This document shows positions 55,335-64,000 of a DNA stretch of 64,000 nucleotides, one piece after another; position 1 is the first letter of the stretch; the number at the start of each line of letters is the position of its first letter. Below the pieces are notes generated by a model. That model was not told where the DNA came from, ran no database searches, and saw nothing but the letters and a program-made list of their open reading frames with translations. The DNA is taken from the NCBI GenBank assembly GCA_037176705.1, contig JBAWUJ010000059.1:496001-560000 (forward strand). Direction: 5' to 3'. This stretch comes from Molossus alvarezi (taxonomy: Eukaryota > Chordata > Mammalia > Chiroptera > Molossidae). Position numbers and translations under genes: made by a program.

Positions 55335-55805
55335 GTTGGCGGCCGCCTCCAGGCGCCCTAAGAGTCCAGCGCCTGGGCTGGCAGCCCCCCGGGCAGCCCC
55401 CCGGCCGCCAGGCGGAGCGCGGACCGGCCCCTCTCAGCTCTCGGGGACCCAGGCGCGCGGTCCGTCCCGCCCAGCCTCGAACCAGGTCCTCACCGCGGAG
55501 CTCGGCAGGCAGCGCATGCGCAGTCCAGGGGCCCCAAGGTCTGCGCCTGGGGGGCCGGGGGGTCCGCCCCACGGGGCTGCGCTGCCCCACCGGGGGGGGC
55601 GCGGGCGCCCGCGAGTTGCGGCGCCTTGCGCGGCGGCCTGCTGGTGTGCTGCTGGGGCGTGGGGGGTCCCCTCTGGGCCCCAGACTCCCTCGCTTGGCCC
55701 CCGGCGTGGGCTGGGGCGCGTGCGTGCGTGGGCTGCGTGGCCCTCGGCCCGAAGCGCGGCAGGTGCGCAGCTGGCTGGCTGTGGGGGGACCAAAAAGGAG
55801 CGGCA

Positions 55806-55926
55806 AAAGCCTACAGCACCCGGCATTCCCAGGCGGTCTCCCATCCAAGTCCTGACCGGGCCCGACCCTGCTTAGCTTCCCAGATCCCACGAGATCGGGC
55901 GCGTTCAGGGTGGTATGGCCGGAGAC
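55806..55926 (-). rRNA. 5S rRNA-like gene, copy 95
   Basis: Array consensus, with the normal TTTT. Upstream spacer cD4t. Confidence 0.92.
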
Positions 55927-56396
55927 GTTGGCGGCCGCCTCCAGGCGCCCTAAGAGTCCAGCGCCTGGGCTGGCAGCCCCCCGGGCAGCCCCCCCGGCCG
56001 CCAGGCGGAGCGCGGACCGGCCCCTCTCAGCTCTCGGGGACCCAGGCGCGCGGTCCGTCCCGCCCAGCCTCGAACCAGGTCCTCACCGCGGAGCTCGGCA
56101 GGCCGCGCATGCGCAGTCCAGGGGCCCCAAGGTCTGCGCCTGGGGGGCCGGGGGTCCGCCCCTCGGGGCTGCGCTGCCCCACCGGCGGGCGCGGGCGCCC
56201 GCGAGTTGCGGCGCCTTGCGCGGCGGCCTGCTGGTGTGCTGCTGGGGCGTGGGGGGATACCCTCTGGGCCCCAGATTCCCTCGCTCGGCCCCCGGCGTGG
56301 GCTGGGGCGCGTGCGTGCGTGGGCTGCGTGGCCCTCGGCCCGAAGCGCGGCAGGTGCGCAGCTGGCTGGCTGTGGGGGGACCAAAAAGGAGCGGCA

Positions 56397-56517
56397 AAAG
56401 CCTACAGCACCCGGCATTCCCAGGCGGTCTCCCATCCAAGTCCTGACCGGGCCCGACCCTGCTTAGCTTCCCAGATCCCACGAGATCGGGCGCGTTCAGG
56501 GTGGTATGGCCGGAGAC
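56397..56517 (-). rRNA. 5S rRNA-like gene, copy 96
   Basis: Array consensus. Upstream spacer bD1. Confidence 0.92.
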
Positions 56518-56986
56518 GTTGGCGGCCGCCTCCAGGCGCCCTAAGAGTCCAGCGCCTGGGCTGGCAGCCCCCCGGGCAGCCCCCCGGCCGCCAGGCGGAG
56601 CGCGGACCGGCCCCTCTCAGCTCTCGGGGACCCAGGCGCGCGGTCCGTCCCGCCCAGCCTCGAACCAGGTCCTCACCGCGGAGCTCGGCAGGCCGCGCAT
56701 GCGCAGTCCAGGGGCCCCAAGGTCTGCGCCTGGGGGGCCGGGGGGTCCGCCCCACGGGGCTGCGCTGCCCCACCGGCGGGCGCGGGCGCCCGCGAGTTGC
56801 GGCGCCTTGCGCGGCGGCCTGCTGGTGTGCTGCTGGGGCGTGGGGGGTCCCCTCTGGGCCCCAGATTCCCTCGCTCGGCCCCCGGCGTGGGCTGGGGCGC
56901 GTGCGTGCGTGGGCTGCGTGGCCCTCGGCCCGAAGCGCGGCAGGTGCGCAGCTGGCTGGCTGTGGGGGGACCAAAAAGGAGCGGCA

Positions 56987-57107
56987 AAAGCCTACAGCAC
57001 CCGGCATTCCCAGGCGGTCTCCCATCCAAGTCCTGACCGGGCCCGACCCTGCTTAGCTTCCCAGATCCCACGAGATCGGGCGCGTTCAGGGTGGTATGGC
57101 CGGAGAC
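56987..57107 (-). rRNA. 5S rRNA-like gene, copy 97
   Basis: Array consensus. Upstream spacer a*D1, the counterpart of the partial spacer at the window start. Confidence 0.92.
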
Positions 57108-57577
57108 GTTGGCGGCCGCCTCCAGGCGCCCTAAGAGTCCAGCGCCGGGGCTGGCAGCCCCCCGGGCAGCCCCCCCGGCCGCCAGGCGGAGCGCGGACCG
57201 GCCCCTCTCAGCTCTCGGGGACCCAGGCGCGCGGTCCGTCACGCCCAGCCTCGAACCAGGTCCTCACCGCGGAGCTCGGCAGGCCGCGCATGCGCAGTCC
57301 AGGGGCCCCAAGGTCTGCGCCTGGGGGGCCGGGGGGTCCGCCCCACGGGGCTGCGCTGCCCCACCGGCGGGCGCGGGCGCCCGCGAGTTGCGGCGCCTTG
57401 CGCGGCGGCCTGCTGGTGTGCTGCTGGGGCGTGGGGGGTCCCCTCTGGGCCCCAGATTCCCTCGCTCGGCCCCCGGCGTGGGCTGGGGCGCGTGCGTGCG
57501 TGGGCTGCGTGGCCCTCGGCCCGAAGCGCGGCAGGTGCGCAGCTGGCTGGCTGTGGGGGGACCAAAAAGGAGCGGCA

Positions 57578-57698
57578 AAAGCCTACAGCACCCGGCATTC
57601 CCAGGCGGTCTCCCATCCAAGTCCTGACCGGGCCCGACCCTGCTTAGCTTCCCAGATCCCACGAGATCGGGCGCGTTCAGGGTGGTATGGCCGGAGAC
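57578..57698 (-). rRNA. 5S rRNA-like gene, copy 98
   Basis: Array consensus. Upstream spacer aD2 with four private changes at 58129, 58148, 58149 and 58152. Confidence 0.92.
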
Positions 57699-58170
57699 GT
57701 TGGCGGCCGCCTCCAGGCGCCCTAAGAGTCCAGCGCCGGGGCTGGCAGCCCCCCGGGCAGCCCCCCCGGCCGCCAGGCGGAGCGCGGACCGGCCCCTCTC
57801 AGCTCTCGGGGACCCAGGCGCGCGGTCCGTCCCGCCCAGCCTCGAACCAGGTCCTCACCGCGGAGCTCGGCAGGCCGCGCATGCGCAGTCCAGGGGCCCC
57901 AAGGTCTGCGCCTGGGGGGCCGGGGGGTCCGCCCCACGGGGCTGCGCTGCCCCACCGGGGGGGGCGCGGGCGCCCGCGAGTTGCGGCGCCTTGCGCGGCG
58001 GCCTGCTGGTGTGCTGCTGGGGCGTGGGGGGTCCCCTCTGGGCCCCAGATTCCCTCGCTCGGCCCCCGGCGTGGGCTGGGGCGCGTGCGTGCGTGGGCTG
58101 CGTGGCCCTCGGCCCGAAGCGCGGCAGGAGCGCAGCTGGCTGGCTGTTAGGTGACCAAAAAGGAGCGGCA

Positions 58171-58291
58171 AAAGCCTACAGCACCCGGCATTCCCAGGCG
58201 GTCTCCCATCCAAGTCCTGACCGGGCCCGACCCTGCTTAGCTTCCCAGATCCCACGAGATCGGGCGCGTTCAGGGTGGTATGGCCGGAGAC
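58171..58291 (-). rRNA. 5S rRNA-like gene, copy 99
   Basis: Array consensus. Its 3' flank carries the mutated GTTAGGTGACC. Upstream spacer a*D1. Confidence 0.92.
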
Positions 58292-58761
58292 GTTGGCGGC
58301 CGCCTCCAGGCGCCCTAAGAGTCCAGCGCCGGGGCTGGCAGCCCCCCGGGCAGCCCCCCCGGCCGCCAGGCGGAGCGCGGACCGGCCCCTCTCAGCTCTC
58401 GGGGACCCAGGCGCGCGGTCCGTCACGCCCAGCCTCGAACCAGGTCCTCACCGCGGAGCTCGGCAGGCCGCGCATGCGCAGTCCAGGGGCCCCAAGGTCT
58501 GCGCCTGGGGGGCCGGGGGGTCCGCCCCACGGGGCTGCGCTGCCCCACCGGCGGGCGCGGGCGCCCGCGAGTTGCGGCGCCTTGCGCGGCGGCCTGCTGG
58601 TGTGCTGCTGGGGCGTGGGGGGTCCCCTCTGGGCCCCAGATTCCCTCGCTCGGCCCCCGGCGTGGGCTGGGGCGCGTGCGTGCGTGGGCTGCGTGGCCCT
58701 CGGCCCGAAGCGCGGCAGGTGCGCAGCTGGCTGGCTGTGGGGGGACCAAAAAGGAGCGGCA

Positions 58762-58882
58762 AAAGCCTACAGCACCCGGCATTCCCAGGCGGTCTCCCAT
58801 CCAAGTCCTGACCGGGCCCGACCCTGCTTAGCTTCCCAGATCCCACGATATCGGGCACGTTCAGGGTGGTATGGCCGGAGAC
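58762..58882 (-). rRNA. 5S rRNA-like gene, copy 100
   Basis: Two extra changes: C34A (58849) and C26T (58857). Upstream spacer bD3, the only D3 spacer without the x allele. Confidence 0.92.
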
Positions 58883-59353
58883 GTTGGCGGCCGCCTCCAG
58901 GCGCCCTAAGAGTCCAGCGCCTGGGCTGGCAGCCCCCCGGGCAGCCCCCCGGCCGCCAGGCGGAGCGCGGACCGGCCCCTCTCAGCTCTCGGGGACCCAG
59001 GCGCGCGGTCCGTCCCGCCCAGCCTCGAACCAGGTCCTCACCGCGGAGCTCGGCAGGCCGCGCATGCGCAGTCCAGGGGCCCCAAGGTCTGCGCCTGGGG
59101 GGCCGGGGGGTCCGCCCCACGGGGCTGCGCTGCCCCACCGGGGGGGGCGCGGGCGCCCGCGAGTTGCGGCGCCTTGCGCGGCGGCCTGCTGGTGTGCTGC
59201 TGGGGCGTGGGGGGTCCCCTCTGGGCCCCAGACTCCCTCGCTTGGCCCCCGGCGTGGGCTGGGGCGCGTGCGTGCGTGGGCTGCGTGGCCCTCGGCCCGA
59301 AGCGCGGCAGGTGCGCAGCTGGCTGGCTGTGGGGGGACCAAAAAGGAGCGGCA

Positions 59354-59474
59354 AAAGCCTACAGCACCCGGCATTCCCAGGCGGTCTCCCATCCAAGTCC
59401 TGACCGGGCCCGACCCTGCTTAGCTTCCCAGATCCCACGAGATCGGGCGCGTTCAGGGTGGTATGGCCGGAGAC
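59354..59474 (-). rRNA. 5S rRNA-like gene, copy 101
   Basis: Array consensus. Upstream spacer cD4; counterpart of copy 4. Confidence 0.92.
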
Positions 59475-59944
59475 GTTGGCGGCCGCCTCCAGGCGCCCTA
59501 AGAGTCCAGCGCCTGGGCTGGCAGCCCCCCGGGCAGCCCCCCCGGCCGCCAGGCGGAGCGCGGACCGGCCCCTCTCAGCTCTCGGGGACCCAGGCGCGCG
59601 GTCCGTCCCGCCCAGCCTCGAACCAGGTCCTCACCGCGGAGCTCGGCAGGCCGCGCATGCGCAGTCCAGGGGCCCCAAGGTCTGCGCCTGGGGGGCCGGG
59701 GGTCCGCCCCTCGGGGCTGCGCTGCCCCACCGGCGGGCGCGGGCGCCCGCGAGTTGCGGCGCCTTGCGCGGCGGCCTGCTGGTGTGCTGCTGGGGCGTGG
59801 GGGGATCCCCTCTGGGCCCCAGATTCCCTCGCTCGGCCCCCGGCGTGGGCTGGGGCGCGTGCGTGCGTGGGCTGCGTGGCCCTCGGCCCGAAGCGCGGCA
59901 GGTGCGCAGCTGGCTGGCTGTGGGGGGACCAAAAAGGAGCGGCA

Positions 59945-60065
59945 AAAGCCTACAGCACCCGGCATTCCCAGGCGGTCTCCCATCCAAGTCCTGACCGGGC
60001 CCGACCCTGCTTAGCTTCCCAGATCCCACGAGATCGGGCGCGTTCAGGGTGGTATGGCCGGAGAC
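59945..60065 (-). rRNA. 5S rRNA-like gene, copy 102
   Basis: Array consensus. Upstream spacer bD1; counterpart of copy 5. Confidence 0.92.
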
Positions 60066-60534
60066 GTTGGCGGCCGCCTCCAGGCGCCCTAAGAGTCCAG
60101 CGCCTGGGCTGGCAGCCCCCCGGGCAGCCCCCCGGCCGCCAGGCGGAGCGCGGACCGGCCCCTCTCAGCTCTCGGGGACCCAGGCGCGCGGTCCGTCCCG
60201 CCCAGCCTCGAACCAGGTCCTCACCGCGGAGCTCGGCAGGCCGCGCATGCGCAGTCCAGGGGCCCCAAGGTCTGCGCCTGGGGGGCCGGGGGGTCCGCCC
60301 CACGGGGCTGCGCTGCCCCACCGGCGGGCGCGGGCGCCCGCGAGTTGCGGCGCCTTGCGCGGCGGCCTGCTGGTGTGCTGCTGGGGCGTGGGGGGTCCCC
60401 TCTGGGCCCCAGATTCCCTCGCTCGGCCCCCGGCGTGGGCTGGGGCGCGTGCGTGCGTGGGCTGCGTGGCCCTCGGCCCGAAGCGCGGCAGGTGCGCAGC
60501 TGGCTGGCTGTGGGGGGACCAAAAAGGAGCGGCA

Positions 60535-60655
60535 AAAGCCTACAGCACCCGGCATTCCCAGGCGGTCTCCCATCCAAGTCCTGACCGGGCCCGACCCTGC
60601 TTAGCTTCCCAGATCCCACGAGATCGGGCGCGTTCAGGGTGGTATGGCCGGAGAC
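60535..60655 (-). rRNA. 5S rRNA-like gene, copy 103
   Basis: Array consensus. Upstream spacer aD2n; counterpart of copy 6. Confidence 0.92.
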
Positions 60656-61127
60656 GTTGGCGGCCGCCTCCAGGCGCCCTAAGAGTCCAGCGCCGGGGCT
60701 GGCAGCCCCCCGGGCAGCCCCCCCGGCCGCCAGGCGGAGCGCGGACCGGCCCCTCTCAGCTCTCGGGGACCCAGGCGCGCGGTCCGTCCCGCCCAGCCTC
60801 GAACCAGGTCCTCACCGCGGAGCTCGGCAGGCCGCGCATGCGCAGTCCAGGGGCCCCAAGGTCTGCGCCTGGGGGGCCGGGGGGTCCGCCCCACGGGGCT
60901 GCGCTGCCCCACCGGGGGGGGCGCGGGCGCCCGCGAGTTGCGGCGCCTTGCGCGGCGGCCTGCTGGTGTGCTGCTGGGGCGTGGGGGGTCCCCTCTGGGC
61001 CCCAGATTCCCTCGCTCGGCCCCCGGCGTGGGCTGGGGCGCGTGCGTGCGTGGGCTGCATGGCCCTCGGCCCGAAGCGCGGCAGGTGCGCAGCTGGCTGG
61101 CTGTGGGGGGACCAAAAAGGAGCGGCA

Positions 61128-61248
61128 AAAGCCTACAGCACCCGGCATTCCCAGGCGGTCTCCCATCCAAGTCCTGACCCGGCCCGACCCTGCTTAGCTT
61201 CCCAGATCCCACGAGATCGGGCGCGTTCAGGGTGGTATGGCCGGAGAC
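61128..61248 (-). rRNA. 5S rRNA-like gene, copy 104
   Basis: C69G; counterpart of copy 7. Upstream spacer c*D4 with private changes at 61355 and 61512. Confidence 0.92.
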
Positions 61249-61718
61249 GTTGGCGGCCGCCTCCAGGCGCCCTAAGAGTCCAGCGCCTGGGCTGGCAGCC
61301 CCCCGGGCAGCCCCCCCGGCCGCCAGGCGGAGCGCGGACCGGCCCCTCTCAGCTGTCGGGGACCCAGGCGCGCGGTCCGTCACGCCCAGCCTCGAACCAG
61401 GTCCTCACCGCGGAGCTCGGCAGGCCGCGCATGCGCAGTCCAGGGGCCCCAAGGTCTGCGCCTGGGGGGCCGGGGGTCCGCCCCTCGGGGCTGCGCTGCC
61501 CCACCGGCGGGTGCGGGCGCCCGCGAGTTGCGGCGCCTTGCGCGGCGGCCTGCTGGTGTGCTGCTGGGGCGTGGGGGGATCCCCTCTGGGCCCCAGATTC
61601 CCTCGCTCGGCCCCCGGCGTGGGCTGGGGCGCGTGCGTGCGTGGGCTGCGTGGCCCTCGGCCCGAAGCGCGGCAGGTGCGCAGCTGGCTGGCTGTGGGGG
61701 GACCAAAAAGGAGCGGCA

Positions 61719-61839
61719 AAAGCCTACAGCACCCGGCATTCCCAGGCGGTCTCCCATCCAAGTCCTGACCGGGCCCGACCCTGCTTAGCTTCCCAGATCC
61801 CACGAGATCGGGCGCGTTCAGGGTGGTATGGCCGGAGAC
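61719..61839 (-). rRNA. 5S rRNA-like gene, copy 105
   Basis: Array consensus. Upstream spacer bD2; counterpart of copy 8. Confidence 0.92.
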
Positions 61840-62310
61840 GTTGGCGGCCGCCTCCAGGCGCCCTAAGAGTCCAGCGCCTGGGCTGGCAGCCCCCCGGGCA
61901 GCCCCCCGGCCGCCAGGCGGAGCGCGGACCGGCCCCTCTCAGCTCTCGGGGACCCAGGCGCGCGGTCCGTCCCGCCCAGCCTCGAACCAGGTCCTCACCG
62001 CGGAGCTCGGCAGGCCGCGCATGCGCAGTCCAGGGGCCCCAAGGTCTGCGCCTGGGGGGCCGGGGGGTCCGCCCCACGGGGCTGCGCTGCCCCACCGGGG
62101 GGGGCGCGGGCGCCCGCGAGTTGCGGCGCCTTGCGCGGCGGCCTGCTGGTGTGCTGCTGGGGCGTGGGGGGTCCCCTCTGGGCCCCAGATTCCCTCGCTC
62201 GGCCCCCGGCGTGGGCTGGGGCGCGTGCGTGCGTGGGCTGCGTGGCCCTCGGCCCGAAGCGCGGCAGGTGCGCAGCTGGCTGGCTGTGGGGGGACCAAAA
62301 AGGAGCGGCA

Positions 62311-62431
62311 AAAGCCTACAGCACCCGGCATTCCCAGGCGGTCTCCCATCCAAGTCCTGACCGGGCCCGACCCTGCTTAGCTTCCCAGATCCCACGAGAT
62401 CGGGCGCGTTCAGGGTGGTATGGCCGGAGAC
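62311..62431 (-). rRNA. 5S rRNA-like gene, copy 106
   Basis: Array consensus. Upstream spacer aD2; counterpart of copy 9. Confidence 0.92.
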
Positions 62432-62903
62432 GTTGGCGGCCGCCTCCAGGCGCCCTAAGAGTCCAGCGCCGGGGCTGGCAGCCCCCCGGGCAGCCCCCCC
62501 GGCCGCCAGGCGGAGCGCGGACCGGCCCCTCTCAGCTCTCGGGGACCCAGGCGCGCGGTCCGTCCCGCCCAGCCTCGAACCAGGTCCTCACCGCGGAGCT
62601 CGGCAGGCCGCGCATGCGCAGTCCAGGGGCCCCAAGGTCTGCGCCTGGGGGGCCGGGGGGTCCGCCCCACGGGGCTGCGCTGCCCCACCGGGGGGGGCGC
62701 GGGCGCCCGCGAGTTGCGGCGCCTTGCGCGGCGGCCTGCTGGTGTGCTGCTGGGGCGTGGGGGGTCCCCTCTGGGCCCCAGATTCCCTCGCTCGGCCCCC
62801 GGCGTGGGCTGGGGCGCGTGCGTGCGTGGGCTGCGTGGCCCTCGGCCCGAAGCGCGGCAGGTGCGCAGCTGGCTGGCTGTGGGGGGACCAAAAAGGAGCG
62901 GCA

Positions 62904-63024
62904 AAAGCCTACAGCACCCGGCATTCCCAGGCGGTCTCCCATCCAAGTCCTGACCGGGCCCGACCCTGCTTAGCTTCCCAGATCCCACGAGATCGGGCGC
63001 GTTCAGGGTGGTATGGCCGGAGAC
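62904..63024 (-). rRNA. 5S rRNA-like gene, copy 107
   Basis: Array consensus. Upstream spacer a*D5; counterpart of copy 10. Confidence 0.92.
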
Positions 63025-63494
63025 GTTGGCGGCCGCCTCCAGGCGCCCTAAGAGTCCAGCGCCGGGGCTGGCAGCCCCCCGGGCAGCCCCCCCGGCCGCC
63101 AGGCGGAGCGCGGACCGGCCCCTCTCAGCTCTCGGGGACCCAGGCGCGCGGTCCGTCACGCCCAGCCTCGAACCAGGTCCTCACCGCGGAGCTCGGCAGG
63201 CCGCGCATGCGCAGTCCAGGGGCCCCAAGGTCTGCGCCTGGGGGGCCGGGGGTCCGCCCCTCGGGGCTGCGCTGCCCCACCGGCGGGCGTGGGCGCCCGC
63301 GAGTTGCGGCGCCTTGCTCGGCGGCCTGCTGGTGTGCGGCTGGGGCGTGCGGGGATCCCCTCTGGGCCCCAGATTCCCTCGCTCGGCCCCCGGCGTGGGC
63401 TGGGGCGCGTGCGTGCGTGGGCTGCGTGGCCCTCGGCCCGAAGCGCGGCAGGTGCGCAGCTGGCTGGCTGTGGGGGGACCAAAAAGGAGCGGCA

Positions 63495-63615
63495 AAAGCC
63501 TACAGCGCCCGGCATTCCCAGGCGGTCTCCCATCCAAGTCCTGACCGGGCCCGACCCTGCTTAGCTTCCCAGATCCCACGAGATCGGGCGCGTTCAGGGT
63601 GGTATGGCCGGAGAC
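63495..63615 (-). rRNA. 5S rRNA-like gene, copy 108
   Basis: T109C; counterpart of copy 11. Upstream spacer bD6, cut by the window edge. Confidence 0.92.
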
Positions 63616-64000
63616 GTTGGCGGCCGCCTCCAGGCGCCCTAAGAGTCCAGCGCCTGGGCTGGCAGCCCCCCGGGCAGCCCCCCGGCCGCCAGGCGGAGCG
63701 CGGACCGGCCCCTCTCAGCTCTCGGGGACCCAGGCGCGCGGTCCGTCCCGCCCAGCCTCGAACCAGGTCCTCACCGCGGAGCTCGGCAGGCCGCGCATGC
63801 GCAGTCCAGGGGCCCCAAGGTCTGCGCCTGGGGGGCCGGGGGGTCCGCCCCACGGGGCTGCGCTGCCCCACCGGCGGGCGCGGGCGCCCGCGAGTTGCGG
63901 CGCCTTGCGCGGTGGCCTGCTGGTGTGCTGCTGGGGCGTGGGGTGTCCCCTCTGGGCCCCCGATTCCCTCGCTCGGCCCCCGGCGTGGGCTGGGGCGCGT
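63616..64000. other. Partial spacer 108 (bD6)
   Basis: Proximal and most of the distal part of a bD6 spacer: D box at 63636-63647, GCGCGGTGG near 63908, GGGGTGTCC near 63941. It is cut before the next gene. No gene is visible. Confidence 0.88.

Larger units (their letters stand above)
52971..57107 (-). repeat. Higher-order repeat, second form, block 3 (copies 90-96)
   Basis: Seven units, 4137 bp: a*D5m, axD7, bD6, cD1, bxD3, cD4t, bD1. The gene after its bxD3 (copy 95) keeps the normal T-run, unlike copies 80 and 87. Confidence 0.82.
1..64000 (-). repeat. Tandem array of a variant 5S rDNA unit (about 591 bp x 108)
   Basis: The whole window is one satellite-like array. Gene 5' ends fall at 345, 937, 1528, 2120 and so on to 63615, with steps of only 590, 591, 592 or 593 bp. 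Step length is fully explained by three homopolymer runs in the spacer (6 or 7 C; GGCGGG, 7 G or 8 G; 5 or 6 G) plus rare single-base indels. All copies share one orientation, as expected for 5S clusters kept homogeneous by unequal crossover and gene conversion. No unrelated sequence interrupts the array. Spacers of about 470 bp hold promoter elements, an NRF1-like site, G-runs and a GC palindrome, but no gene. Confidence 0.97.
57354..64000 (-). repeat. Right member of a 57.35-kb-spaced duplication
   Basis: Differences from the left member that I noticed: one G in the G-run of spacer 1/98, bases 58129, 58148, 58149, 58152, 58849, 58857, 61355 and 61512, and the x allele in spacer 3 only. That is about ten in 6.6 kb. 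The match runs off both window edges. Confidence 0.85.

Noticed and set aside
1..64000. CRISPR array
   Set aside because: The repeats are near-identical 591-bp units containing a 5S gene. There are no short repeats separated by unique spacers.
1..64000. Bacterial or archaeal rRNA operon
   Set aside because: No 16S or 23S sequence is present. The 5S matches the vertebrate form, with internal Pol III boxes, D box and T-run terminators.

Overview
The window is one uninterrupted tandem array of a variant 5S ribosomal RNA gene. I count 108 complete gene copies. All lie on the minus strand, head to tail, one every 590-593 bp (mean about 591 bp), with an incomplete spacer at each edge. No protein-coding gene, tRNA, 45S rRNA or recognisable transposon is visible. 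The DNA is very G+C-rich (about three quarters by eye) and dense in CpG. The long open frames on both strands come from stop-poor, GC-rich repeats and should not be annotated as genes.

Organism: a vertebrate, most likely a mammal. The 121-nt gene matches the mammalian (human-type) 5S sequence at 113 positions. It is preceded at -32 to -21 by a motif that differs at only two bases from the mammalian 5S D box. I cannot name the species. A unit of about 0.59 kb is far shorter than the roughly 2.2 kb human 5S unit.

Gene: every copy I compared carries the same eight differences from the canonical mammalian sequence (numbered in the RNA sense): A5C, C39G, T40G, C46G, T69C, T73C, T76G and A103G. 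Box A and box C of the internal promoter, the D box and an oligo-T terminator are kept. However, C46G, A5C and T76G hit helix III, helix I and the loop E motif. The array is therefore either a divergent 5S class, or a 5S-derived satellite that keeps Pol III signals but may not make ribosome-competent RNA.

Spacer code used in the entries: because genes point left, each gene's promoter lies in the spacer to its right. The gene-proximal half is a (GCGCCGGGG plus a run of 7 C), b (GCGCCTGGG plus 6 C) or c (GCGCCTGGG plus 7 C). A star marks TCACG instead of TCCCG, and x marks AGCGCATGCG instead of CGCGCATGCG at the NRF1-like site. The distal half is D1 (ACCGGCGGG, consensus), D2 (ACC plus 8 G; D2n also has GCTGCATGG), D3 (CAGACTCC..CGCTTGG), D4 (GGGGGGATCCCC; D4t has GGATACCC), D5 (GGCGTGGG, TTGCTCGG, GTGCGGCTGG, GCGGGGATCC; D5m adds GTGTGTGGG, D5d is D5m with GGGGACCCC), D6 (GCGCGGTGG, GGGGTGTCC, CCCCCGATT) or D7 (ACC plus 7 G).

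Layout: the unit types are not random. Copies 24-49 are built from a roughly 3.55 kb higher-order block: a*D5m, axD7, bD2, bD6, cD1, bxD3. Copies 75-96 follow a 7-8 unit variant without the internal bD2. The first 6.6 kb (spacer 0 to copy 11) recurs in the same type order as the last 6.6 kb (spacer 97 to copy 108), 57,354 bp away, with about ten differences noted. This points to repeated block duplication and gene conversion inside the array.
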